DNA of 64,000 bases from assembly GCA_019828595.1 (NCBI GenBank), contig JAHQRK010000005.1, positions 124,001-188,000 of the forward strand, given 5' to 3'. The translations under genes were made by a program, and so were the position numbers. The stretch's first letter is position 1, and each line of letters starts with the position of its first letter. This stretch comes from Aphanomyces cochlioides. Its lineage: Eukaryota; Oomycota; Saprolegniomycetes; Saprolegniales; Verrucalvaceae. Of the stretch, positions 43,050-54,290 are shown piece after piece. The notes below the pieces were generated by a model. That model was not told the DNA's origin. It worked only from the letters and a program-made list of their open reading frames with translations, and made no database searches.

Positions 43050-45864
43050 TGGCACCAAAACGGCGTATGAATGGCCAGAAGACACGAAGAACGACGCTCA
43101 TGTACTTCAACTAGACCCCTTAGGTCAGTACGTGAAATGCGCAATGTGTCCTCGCAGGAATGGTGTCGCTATGACGATTGCCATGGACGGTGCATATTGC
43201 CCAGCTCCCTGGGAGAAACATAAGATAAATTCATTAAACACTGGCATCTTTAGTCCGTCATCTACAAAAGCTCGCCGCGAAAACTCACACGTCTTGTATT
43301 TTCCTTCATAAGGATGAAGATATTGTCGATCGCATCAATGTTGCATGCAGCGAAAGTATTAGAGGCGGTGGCATCGCAGTTGTTTCACTCTCTTTCGATG
43401 GCACAAAGGTATCCAAATTGGTGAATATATCCATTGCACGCACATGTCGATAGGTTCCTCGATTAGTAGAGTATTTTGCGGAGCACAAGCTCATTCTGGG
43501 CTGTGCCTATCCCCACGAAGTCATTGATCCTTCGCTGTACACGATTACAGCTAATCGTGAGCCCCCATGCACGTTATGTCTCGTATTTACTGCCTAATTT
43601 AGACGAAACACCAGACGCGTGCGTAGAACGCATTTTGCATTGCATTTCTACAACCTCTTCATTCAGGAATCCTGAAGATGGAGATCTTATTCATGTAGAT
43701 ATAGCTGATGAGGTGAAGGCTGCAGTTTTAACAATTCACAACAGCGACAATGGCAGATCAAAAATCTACGCTATTGCAGCTAGAGCACAGAGTAAAATCT
43801 TGTAAAGGTTGTATTTAAATTGTCTTATGTCATAGAGCTGACCTCCCAATCCAGTTTTATTGAGGACGTCGTTCGTATTGTTCAAAACGTGCCCCAAGTG
43901 TCATTGAGATCTGTTTGCGTGGATGGTGTGTCTTGTGATGTGCGAACAATTACAGGAGGCATGTACAACTTCTTATCTTCTCGAACGAATATTGTCTATC
44001 AGGTAGTCTCGTTATTGTAGTAAAACAAATCCAACAAACAATCCTAGCATGATGCAAACCACGCTATTAAAAATGTACGAAATGCTATTGTGGGGGGTGC
44101 TCGTGTACTGCGAATCGGCCAGTTATACATCGATCCTGGTCTTCTATGTATTGCAAACATCCCATCCAACCTTTACGTCGTGGAGGATTTCGCATTCGAT
44201 AATCTTGTGTTAGAACTTTGCTCCGAGATCACCATAAAAAATTGCTGGGCCTTGATATTCACGACAAGGCGAAAGTCGGCAAACGATGACCACAAACTGA
44301 TTATAATGTGTTGTCAAATAGGGTCTTGCTCTTACTCTATTCTTTATGCGATGCTTCTTATTTGCTGTAAATGGGCGAGAGACAAGTAGAAAAAGACGTA
44401 TTGCCATGATATGGTCGTCAATGATCTTCTTGTCAATTTTCAGGGCATTCACGAAACCACCAAACGCAATTTAATTTCTGCCTCTATGGGTAGAAGTGCA
44501 AACAACTCCTTTTTAATCTGTGACTAGGACTTATCTTTGTTCTGAACGATGAAGAGATAGACACTATTAGATACACAACAGAGGAACCTTGCGAGCATTT
44601 CTTTGGAGTTGTTCGTTCCTTCGAACGAGAGTTTTCAGTGCTTGGGTTTTCGAGGTACTGTGATCGGGCATCATTACTGTTCAAAAATCTCTACAAGTAA
44701 GGTCCATGTAAATAACAGTTGATAATGAGACACGTTCTAGAGGGCAACTGGACTACATCCCCGCCAAACGTGGATATCAGGCCACAACTGCTTCATTTAT
44801 ACGGTCTCCTCAGGAAAAATGCTGTGGTGAATTGGTTGGTAGCATTAGAATCGACCGTTGCGTTGCAGTGTTTTCAAAACGTGCAAATGACTATAAATTC
44901 AACAACTGACAACATGCGTAAAATGCTGCAGGTGCTAATGAATAAAACTGGTCATTGATCAAGTTTTAGGCTTTGTGTTGCGAGGAGAATGAAATTTGCC
45001 CTCTGGCTATCCATCATTACGAATTGGATGGGTTGCGTAGCATTTATGGAAATTTAATGGATTGTTCAAGCCCAAATACGTCGGAGGCTCAAAGATTTGC
45101 CCCTGATTTTATGTCAGAGGAGCCATCTATCGACCCATGTTCCTTCGTGTTGAATGAGTTGCTTGCAGATGACAATGTTGATTTTTCTACCATTTCAAAC
45201 TCAATCATCAATGCTCATGATGACGACGATGTCTCTCAAAGTTACACATTACAGGAGAAACTTGATTTTGAGTCTGCCTTCGAGTCTTTCAATCACCAGA
45301 ACGACGGTTTGACTTTCGGGAGTTAATGGCTTGGTGTCGGTGGACTGATGCAAAAACTTGTTGCGAGTACCTCGTGACGAAAAGTATTAGTGACGCCATC
45401 GATCCCCGCAACTTGCTGCAAAAGCAGAAATGGTCATCGTCTGGTGTACATGATAGTGGTGGATACAGTTCATTGACACCTGAAATTATTGCAAAGGCTG
45501 TGATGGATTGTTTGCGAAGTGAAAAGATTCTAAAACCAGTTGCAGTGACAGCCGAGAAACGGCAAAAAAACATAATAGATTATGCAATTTCAAAAAGCAT
45601 TCCAACAGCTAGATGTGGCGCCGATGCGTGGAATCAATGGTTTTCGACAGATTCAAAGAATGGAGTATTTTGCGCTTTGAAGAACTATACCAAAGATATG
45701 ATCAAGCAGGAAGACGAAAATACTCCGAGAGACAAACTCTCGCTCTTGCATTCAACAAATATCAGAGCTTCGCTCAGTTTGAGAACGAATATGCTGGCTA
45801 CACGAAGACTTACTCTGGTTTGCTTCAAGAAGTGCGAAAACGCAAACGCGAAAACAGAATGTGA
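43050..45864 (+). pseudogene. Multi-exon transposase-like gene with BED-like finger, probably decaying
   Basis: Reading from the ATG at 43050 and splicing short GT-AG introns (for example 43070-43114 and the one ending at 43452) gives MAPKR joined to a finger-like start (YVKCAMCPRR ... PWEKHK). Then come FDGTKVPRLVEYFAEHKLILGCAYPHEVID, a variable stretch, SLRSVCVDGVSCDVRTITGGM, and after a further intron HDANHAIKNVRNAIVGG, followed by TEEPCEHFFGVVRSFEREFSVLGF near 44580. The D and D-x-x-H patterns and the helical EEPCEHFFG region suggest an RNase H-fold transposase; the superfamily is not clear to me (P-element-like or another). Near 44235 an A-run seems to shift the frame. The likely C-terminus is QEVRKRKRENRM at 45864. 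Confidence 0.5.
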
Positions 45865-45902
45865 ACATGCCAAGTATACTATAGATTATCAACGATTAGT
45901 AA

Positions 45903-46127
45903 TTAACGAGCTCGATAATACATTGCATTGACAAAGTCATGACTGTCTATCACAAATACATTGTCTTGCTTTGCATCTTTCATAGTGTATTGCCAGTCCA
46001 ATGCTGATTTCGTCGAGTTCTTGGTGACTATGTATCGTACAAACTCGAGTTCAAACGTCCAAACAATTTGATGAGATCGAGGGGGCACTTGAAATGGCAA
46101 TAATATGACGCAATCTTTCATCGACAT
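45903..46127 (-). other. Short open frame beside the transposase-like gene
   Basis: It encodes 74 residues (KDCVILLPFQVPPRSHQIVW, then TFELEFVRYIV) and begins just 16 bases from a Harbinger-type MITE. It looks like protein but I cannot name it; it could be an exon remnant of a gene interrupted by the MITE. Confidence 0.3.
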
Positions 46128-46143
46128 GGAGCTCTAAATCTTA

Positions 46144-46460
46144 GAGCCTGGTGGGGAATCGTCAATGACGATGTCTGGGCATCGATGATATCCGGACGTC
46201 TTCGTGTTTCTTTTTCTAATTTTTCTGTGATGAATTCTTCGTTTTTTCTGAAAAAGTGCCTGAGGCATTGTCAGGCATTCTCAGGCATTGATGCATCATC
46301 AATGCCTGGAAAACTGCATCGATGCTTGAGATAATCCGGAAACATCGACAGACCGCAAAGCTGTTAGTTATCCGGAAATTTGACAAATTAGCCAATCAGA
46401 GGGCTGGATTTATCGTAAAACACTGACAGACATCGACATTGACGATTCCCGACCAGGCTC
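46144..46460. mobile_element. Harbinger-type MITE with 32-bp inverted ends and TTA duplication
   Basis: Left end 46144-46175 begins GAGCCTGGTGGGGAATCGTC; right end 46429-46460 is its reverse complement with two mismatches in 32 bases. TTA flanks both sides (46141-46143 and 46461-46463), the target duplication typical of PIF/Harbinger elements. The 317-bp interior holds repeated CAGGCATT units and the hairpin AGGCATTGATG/CATCAATGCCT, but no gene. The Harbinger-type transposase at 35001-36422 is a candidate helper, although I did not find the same ends around it. Confidence 0.9.
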
Positions 46461-46463
46461 TTA

Positions 46464-47315
46464 GCAAATGTTGAATGTGATGAGCGTAAATTTTTCTACC
46501 CTTACTGCAGTCATGGTACAGTACTTGGCTGTGAAGCAATCGCTCCTATAGAGTAAGTTGTAAAAACCATTCGACGAATGCATTGTACACAAACAGAGTG
46601 CCGCTAGATTGACACACCGTTCACAGAGTACTCTCCCACAGTCTAAAATTGGACACGACGCATGGTAACATCGCAATTGGCTGAGAGAGACTTTGGACAA
46701 TCCAGCAACAGTTGATTGAGAGCCTTCAATCATTTCAGCAACAAAAGCAGGAGCGAGATTTTGGTTGCAAGGATCAGCCTATTCATAGCAAACATATAAA
46801 TGGTGAGAGTACAGTGTCTTACCAGCACTTCATTCACGGCCCTTAGCCACAGAGAAATTGCTCCGACAGCCTTCGTCAGCTGTTAAATCCATGAGACGAA
46901 TGTACTGTACACGTACGCAACGCTGCTAGCTTGACGCACCGTCGACATAGCCTTCTCTGACAACCTGACGCCATGCCACCACGCATATCAACGTCGCGAT
47001 GTGGGAGGGCCTTTGGGAAATGCAGCAACTGAAAACATCCAATGAAAAGTAGATTCGACGATTCAATTATAGCCAATGAAAGTGATGTCGGATGAAATTG
47101 TCGTGTCGTCAGCAGTCTCTGGATTTCGTAATGCTGGTGAAATCACCTTTTTGGCACCACGTGATTGGTTGAAAGCTAGCGAATAGTATGGTTTCTGCAT
47201 TTTGCATTCGGAAGAGTGACGGCAAGAGGGAAGCAAGCCGAGCCATAACCTCGGTGAGAAAATAATAGGCGTTGCAAGCTGTCAACCATTCAATCTGAAT
47301 CAACACAATGTATAT
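46464..47315. other. Spacer, old repeat debris
   Basis: About 850 bases. Two stretches, 46560-46640 and 46885-46960, share CGAATG(C/T)A(C/T)TGTACAC, CGCTAG and TTGACGCACCGT/TTGACACACCGT, so they are diverged direct repeats of one unit. No gene. Confidence 0.45.
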
Positions 47316-49392
47316 CTATTGCATTATTTGATTACGTAACATCTCTTTCTCATGTAGAAGCCGACAAATTGTTGTGATCTTCATTTGCTCGAGTCTCCGT
47401 GGCTTGTTTTTCCTGGTCGTTTTGATTTCAAGTTGGATGGCCTTGATGGCCTGGTCAAACGCTGTCTGGACAACTTCATTGCTCGAACCAGCCCGTGGAA
47501 CACAGAGGGACTTCTCCTGTAGATAGATTACCATTTTGTTTATCACATACTTCCATTGATAGAAAGTATTTCTCACAATACGATTAGAAAAGTCATGAAA
47601 TGATGCTTGACAAAGGGGAGACCAGCGTTGTGACGCATTACCACACCACCAAAGATGCCAAGCAGCACAAACACCAACACTAGGAAAGACAAATGATTCG
47701 GGGAGATGATGAAAACGACCTTGCCAGTTGAATGCATCAAAAGTCGAACCACCAGAGTTATTTTGGGACAATGATTCCTTGCTAGATGTCGATCGTTGTA
47801 AGGAGCTTAAAGCACGTGACAAGTTGATTCCAACACTTCCTTCGTAATATTTCCAGCCATGATTCCTTTCTCTTCCAGTAGCTTTGAAATACCATCAAGT
47901 ACAATTTGTGGCAGGGCTTCAATTGAGGAGTAATTTCGTTGAATGCCACCATATATGTGAACATGGGGTGGTATACCAGAAGGCTTCATAGGAGACTTAT
48001 TCATATCGACAAGAAGAGCAGATTCAAGCTGACCAAGCAAATTTGGATCTCGGAACAATGGTGTAGATAACAAAGCATGTGTAGAGGGCAAGTGGGACGA
48101 TAAAAAACGAGCATGGTGTACAAGCGAAGCAAGGGCAATTTCAAGAACGGGAACAAATGATGCGTCTTGACTCAACGATGGGAACATCAATAGAAGGGCT
48201 TTGTCGAGGGGGATAGATGGGGTAAACTGGGGTGGTAAAGCAGCAAATGTAGCTGAATCCAATGGAAGGCCAGCCACTACTCGTACACAACATTGATCTC
48301 CAGCACTTTCATAACGAAAATATCGTTCCAGAACATTTCCTAAGGCCCACCCACAACGCAAACATACACTTACTATAGTTGGACCGGCCGTCGAGCCAGA
48401 GCATGCAAAGGTGGCAACACCTTTTCGAATAGAGTGGGTGCCGATATCTTTTCTTGTACGCTCAATATGTGATGAATGTTGACGAGCAGCGAGCAACTTA
48501 TGAAGTGACTTTGCAAATCGTTCTCGTTGGTTTGAACCTGGAAACAACCAACCAACACCAAGCTGTGGTTGACAAGCCAAGTAGATGTCAAGGGCAAGGA
48601 ACAGGCATGTATGAGGGCTCATAGGATTTGCATAACAATGACGAAGATCTTTTAAATTCGAGCCTATAGGATATAGTTATAGTTGTCGACATGTTGCACT
48701 TTCTACCCTCTTGCTGTGTCTTTGTCTTATAAAAGCTTACACCTATCGAGTCATTCTCAAGCAGAATATGATGCAGTTGAATTGTTTCCGTAGTCTTGGA
48801 ACGACACATGAGATTCCAAGTTAGGATCAGGAAAAGATGAGTGAATCCACTGTCCTTTAGCGACAACGACCTCTCGCATAAAATTGAATACATAGCATAG
48901 TGAAGAGGCTTCTTCCCCGACCCAACTTTTTCTCCACTTTGCAGCTTTTCAGCATGCATTTTCCTGATGCCTACTTACTATAAGAATATACTACTTATGG
49001 AAGGATTGTACCTGACAAAATCTCTTTCAAATCTTCGCCATATTCGTCTGGAATTGGCATTTGTAGGTCTTTGTATAGCGATTTGATTGAACTTCTATAC
49101 TTCGATAGTGTATTGGGCTCTATATCCTTAGAACGCATTGTATGTGTTATAAATTCTTTGAAATGGTCGTATTTGAATACGTTGAGGTCAATGATCTGCT
49201 CACCACTGTCGCTTTCTCTTAGCAAGTACAACTGATCTGTCTCCTATTCACAATCAATGACTACCGTTATATTTCATGTCAGACCTGTATCCATGCCCTT
49301 ATTTGACGTAGACCTGACGCATATCCTTTTCGTGTGCTATCCGAAATTCGCTTCGTCCGCGCACGTTGAATCGTGAAGTCTTCGACCGGCAT
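47316..49392 (-). mobile_element. Crypton transposon: tyrosine recombinase with GCR1_C-like DNA-binding end, five exons
   Basis: Exons 49392-49285, 49243-49012, 48970-48707, 48663-47837 and 47777-47316, with introns of 41, 41, 43 and 59 bp, encode 630 residues. The catalytic set of tyrosine recombinases can be read in order: arginine in TWNLMCRSKTT, lysine in SFYKTKTQQEG, H-x-x-R in THSIRKGVATF, and the tyrosine in LERYFRYES. The C-terminal 150 residues (FVFPSVGVCAAWHLWWCGNA ...) resemble the GCR1_C domain of Cryptons. Cryptons move as excised DNA circles and lack inverted repeats. No break remains, so this copy may be active. The last intron has alternative acceptors; the one chosen keeps the frame. 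Confidence 0.85.
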
Positions 49393-50377
49393 TGCAAATT
49401 TGGAAATAAGCAGCGTGTCTTGTGCACCAAATTTTTGGCCAATGAAATTAGAGAAAATTTGAGTGGTGCACAGAATATCACGATTTCCATTTCCCGCAGG
49501 ATACTTCTTGACTGTGAATACAACTATCAAAGAAATAGATAAAGGAAACTCCCGAGAAATGGAAATTGTGATGACGCCAGCAATACGACTCTCACAACTA
49601 ATAGCTGTGAGCATTAACTTTTACGGTTTATCCATTTTATCTATACCTGGGTATTGTCTTGAGGACTTTTGAGCGCTGGCATGGAAGTTATCCGAATGGG
49701 ACTCAATTAACGCTGTATATACTGCGCGCAAGTGTTTTATCGTTAGAAAGCATGAACTTTCTCCTCATAAGCTCTTTTTAATGACTCTTTGAAAGCCCTT
49801 ACGTATCCAAGTCTTCTTGTTGTGCTCTGTTGGTTTGGGGGTGTTTGGTGGCCTTGACTCGATTAACAATAAAGACAATTTGCATCAAGTGTTAAGTCTT
49901 CTTGGCTGATGGCATGATGTAATCTCGCTGAGCTAAGCTGATGGAGTGGTGAATGCTACATTGGCTTTGATGAGCTTGTAGCGATTCCTCAATGCCAGGT
50001 GGCTTCTGTGATGGATTGAACAGCCTCTGACCCTTTAAAGTCGTGCTCACTGTGACGCCAAGTGAAGCTCAGGGCATGAAAGCATGACGAGGATGCGATC
50101 GAATATGATATGGATGCTCACTATGATTCAACCTGAGAAGTGATAGACTTCAATTTCTCAACGACAGCATCTTCCATCGACTCTTAAGTCGCCCATGTAC
50201 TTTCAAGACGAAGGAAGTCTATCGACTTGACACTGCTGTGGTCAAGGTATCTTGCGGTATTTGTTGAGGCGATGAAACCGAGGCGCAGTGACCTTTCGTG
50301 TGAAACGTCGCCAGTGCGTATCCGGTTGGGAAAACGGCCATGTGAAGAGGTGCGTTCCATTGCGAGTTGTGCCGGGC
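49393..50377. other. Spacer between the Crypton start and CFAP20
   Basis: About 985 bases without a gene. It contains the Crypton promoter and, towards 50377, the CFAP20 promoter. Confidence 0.5.
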
Positions 50378-51053
50378 ATGTTCAAGAACACGTTCCAGTC
50401 GGGGTTTCTCTCGATTCTCTACAGCATTGGGTACGCTCTCCATCGATACCGACACTCAAGTGATATGAGCACTTGCATGATGTAGGAGTAAACCATTGCA
50501 GATTTGGGACAAGCAAGTACGGAATGGCCACATCAAACGCATCACGGACCAAGACATTCAAAGTTCCGTGCTGGAAATCATGGGCACGAACGTGAGCACG
50601 AATTTCATCGCGTGTCCGGCTCAACCTGCCAAGACTCTCGGGATCAAGCTTCCCTTCCTGGTCATGATTATCAAAAACTTGAAAAAGTATTTTACCTTTG
50701 AAGTTCAAGTGCTTGATGACAAGAATGTCCGGCGACGATTCCGCGCGTCCAACTACCAGAGCAGTACGCGCGTCAAGCCTTTCATCTGCACGATGCCCAT
50801 GCGTCTTGACGAAGGATGGAACCAAATCCAGTTCAACTTGAGCGACTTCACCCGCCGTGCTTACGGGACCAACTACATTGAAACGTTGCGTGTTCAAATC
50901 CACGCCAATTGCCGCATCCGACGCATCTACTTCTCCGACCGTCTCTACTCGGAGGAAGAATTGCCACCCGAGTTCAAACTCTTCTTGCCAGTCCCGAAAG
51001 GCTCTTCAAATGCTGAGCCACCCAAAGCAGAAGCGGCGCCGACCGGGATGTAG
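50378..51053 (+). CDS. CFAP20: CFAP20, cilia- and flagella-associated protein
   Basis: Exons 50378-50430 and 50486-51053 with a 55-bp phase-2 intron encode 206 residues. Exon 1 is [17 protein letters not shown], and the join restores the conserved [10 protein letters not shown]. The body ([80 protein letters not shown]) is nearly identical to animal CFAP20. It is an inner-junction protein of axonemal doublet microtubules, so the organism makes flagellated cells. An upstream in-frame ATG exists but family alignment fixes the start at 50378. It is intact. Confidence 0.97.
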
Positions 51054-51091
51054 GCTAGCCTTTGATATTTCTTCATTCTTGATAACAATTA

Positions 51092-52484
51092 CTACATGAT
51101 ACGACAACGCCGTTTGGCTGCACGCAGACCCGCAAGGTATTTCACCACTTCGACGTGGCCATTGGCTTGGGCGGCTTTGAGCGCATCCGATCGATGGCAA
51201 TCCGATCCTCCGGTCTGCTCGAGATGGTGAGGTGGCCGAAAGCGTAAGTGCAAAATGTCGGACGTGCATCCACGATGGCGATTTTCATACAAGAATCGGA
51301 CAACCTAGCACCACTCCCGGTAATCTTGGTGGTGAGAGAATAGTTTATACCTCGACATTACCACGGGCGGCTGCTTTGTCCAGCGTTCGCGTCGTACACA
51401 GATCTTTACGATGGGCAAAGAGAAACTTCACCAAGTCCAAATGACCATTTTCCGCCGCAGCTTCGAGAATTGGACTCGCTACGACCTTCAAACGACCAAA
51501 TAAATAGTGGACAATCTATGCAATGTTATGAGTGAACCAGCGCTTGATCGATGCAAAGTACATTGGTATGGCCTTGCGCGGCTGCAATAGCCATGGCAAA
51601 TGCGAGGTTGTCGTCAGGACGAACCTCTGCCAGACATCGAACGACATTGAAACGATTGTTCTTAGCTGCATTGTCCAACGCAAGCCGCGTTGCTCCTTCG
51701 GTACGATGCTTGAGCAAGAACTGAACAACCTGGCATCGTTGGTTAATGCAGTATAGGTATTTGTTGACAAAACCTCCACGTGACCATTTGCAGCAGCATA
51801 ATCAATGGCTCGAGTTGAACACCCTTCAGTTCTGTGCTCGTGCAAAAACGCAACGACGTCTAAATGATTGTGCTGCGCGGCACAATCCATTGCACTTTGT
51901 GTACATCCTTCAGTTCGATGGGTATGGAGCCACTTGACCATGTCCAAATGTCCATGATACGCAGCACCATTCATTGCCCACTCGGTGCACCCTTCACTTC
52001 GATGGGTGTGGAGAAACTCGACAATCGACAGATCGTTGCGCTGCGCCGCAGAATCCATAGCTCTAGTCGTGCAGCCTTCATGACCGAGCTTGTGGAGGTA
52101 TTCCAAAGTCTTCTTATGGCCATAGAAAGCAGCAATATCCATCAAGTTGTCTTCGAACGTTGTGTCGAGAGGCCAAATCGTGTGCAGATATTGCAAGAGC
52201 TCCTCAGAGCCATATGAAACAGCATGCAGCACGATGAAGCGCTGCATTTGAGGAACGCACGCGCATAGCTTGGCAATGCGGTCCCATCCGTGATAAGCAT
52301 ACCATGGTTGAAGAAGTTGATCGCAAAGCCCGAGCGTCTCGAGGATGATATGCGAATCATGAAGCGACGTTAGTGATCTGTGCTGCACGAAAGCACGGAA
52401 TGGGATCGCATCTTGAAAGATTCCGCTCTGGAATGATGCCACAAGAGGGAAGAGCTCGTTAGAGAGCAGCACCGGCTTTGCCAT
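51092..52484 (-). CDS. Ankyrin-repeat protein, four exons
   Basis: Exons 52484-51774, 51729-51562, 51515-51351 and 51304-51092 with introns of 44, 46 and 46 bp encode 418 residues. After an F-box-like or capping N-terminus (LLSNELFPLVASFQSG) there are about eight ankyrin repeats with the oomycete style motif AxxNGHLDxVKFLHxHRxEGC, for example YHGHLDMVKWLHTHRTEGCT and NGHVEVVKYLAGLR. Introns fall inside repeats after the conserved VE or TN. Such proteins form very large families in saprolegnians and mediate protein binding; the partner is unknown. The stop lies 38 bp from that of CFAP20, tail to tail. Confidence 0.88.
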
Positions 52485-54290
52485 TTGTCTTGGCCAAACG
52501 ACGAGTGGCGTCGTCTTGCAATGAACAGATCAAATCTGAAATTTCCTTGTTCAGTACGGCATGTCTCAATTCCACGATCAGTCTACATTGAACCCCCCAT
52601 TTTTGCACTCTCATTTCAAGAGTAGAAGAGCAATGGCAAAGTAGAAATCATGGAGATCTAGTGCCAAGAGTGATTTGACAAGAAAGATTCAACTGAAGTC
52701 GAGAAGTTGTCAGTTTTACCTTCAAATTCCATCCCGACATGGTTGGTGACATAGCAAACTGTACTTGGATAAGGCAGCTTAAGGCCCGATCAGTTTTGGA
52801 TGTGGCTGTGGAATGATGATCTTCCTGTGGTTTCATCTTGGAGATTGGACATCGACATCAACTTGGTCAGCATTGGATCCAGGGGAAGAAGGCGAAGAAA
52901 GTTGATGGCTAATCTTGAAGAATGATCAGCAAAAGAGACTTTGCAGAGGAGATGATTTTCTGATCGGCCGTCTGATTGCTTCCTCGTCTGCCGTGCCACA
53001 TCTCCCACAACTGTAGAAAGGATTCTCAGAGTCGCTGTGTGCTAAAAATTAGAGTGAAGGATTCCCTGACGGCAACAACGCGCCATGAGAGAAAGGTGGC
53101 CGCAACAGTGATGTAGTGAGACAGGGATGGTCGAGGTCCTAACATTTCTCGGAGGCTTGCCAGGATAACAGTGCCGTACGTACGGTAAGGATCGGGAATG
53201 GCAAATGGATGGGTGGGGGCGTCGATAATTTCCAAAGGGCGGGATGATCTAGTCGGGACATTAACCAGCTCCTCGTTGCCATCCTAGTCGCCAATACCAA
53301 CTCTTTGTGGTGTTCTATCAACTATGGCTCATGCACCAGATGGAAAGAACGTAAACACGGTGATTTATTGCAGCAAGTGGGGACAGAGACGACCATGAGT
53401 GGGGCGCTGTGAAGTCCGTGATCAGACTGGAGAGTTGGCCACTTACCCATTCCATTGAAAACATGTACTACAGCTGTAGTATGACGTCTTCAAAACGATT
53501 TCTTCTCAAAGAATTTTGTAGCACAATCTACTGCAGTCTCGACCTCCTCGATTGTCAATATGCGGAATACAAAGGACGACATCGATCGACAACTTTCTTG
53601 TCTTGACTGTGTCGTGCATCTGACGCACATGAGAAATAGCGAGCAGACGAGTTATACCCTCCACGACGGGTGTCCTTGACTTTTGAGGAGCTTTTTGAGG
53701 CCACCAAAAACTACTAATACATGATCATCAGACAGTTCAGTGCAATAGCACTCACCTCACTGCAAGACAATGTCGATTACCTATTCATAGCCTTTGCTTA
53801 GCTCTCACATGTGTGAGTGAATGGACTACTTCATGAGGCCTGCAATCGCTTCACCATCTTCTTCGCCTCATTTGATGGATGATGGCTCTTCTCTCTTACT
53901 TCCCCTCACACTCTTCTTGGCAGGCTTTAATCTTCGCGCGCAAATTTCAAACTGGCATGTGTTGAAGGAGATCTTCCGGATAAACAATCAATTCACACGG
54001 GCACAATCCGCCGTGGGGCTGGTTGGTCTTCTGTTTGGATACAAATTGACGGAAATGAGTTAACTCCATCACATCAATGCACATTATTTTAGACCATCTA
54101 CCATGTTGTGGGCCAATGATTGCAGGCTCTCTTGCTGTTGGTGTCAACGACAGGTCCACAGCAGACTGCTCACGCGTAGTCAAATGGGGCTTGGATGCCA
54201 TTACTCGAGCGATAGATATGTCTACTCGACATGAAGCAATGTACTATTGAAACCAACGAGTAAGCTGATTGCATCTCACGTTGGCAGGTT
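52485..54290. other. Long spacer without a supported gene
   Basis: About 1.8 kb. Several minus-strand frames between 52648 and 53321 look mildly protein-like and could be exons of a small gene, but I found no consistent joining or family. A TTCCGGATAA motif lies at 53973. Confidence 0.4.
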
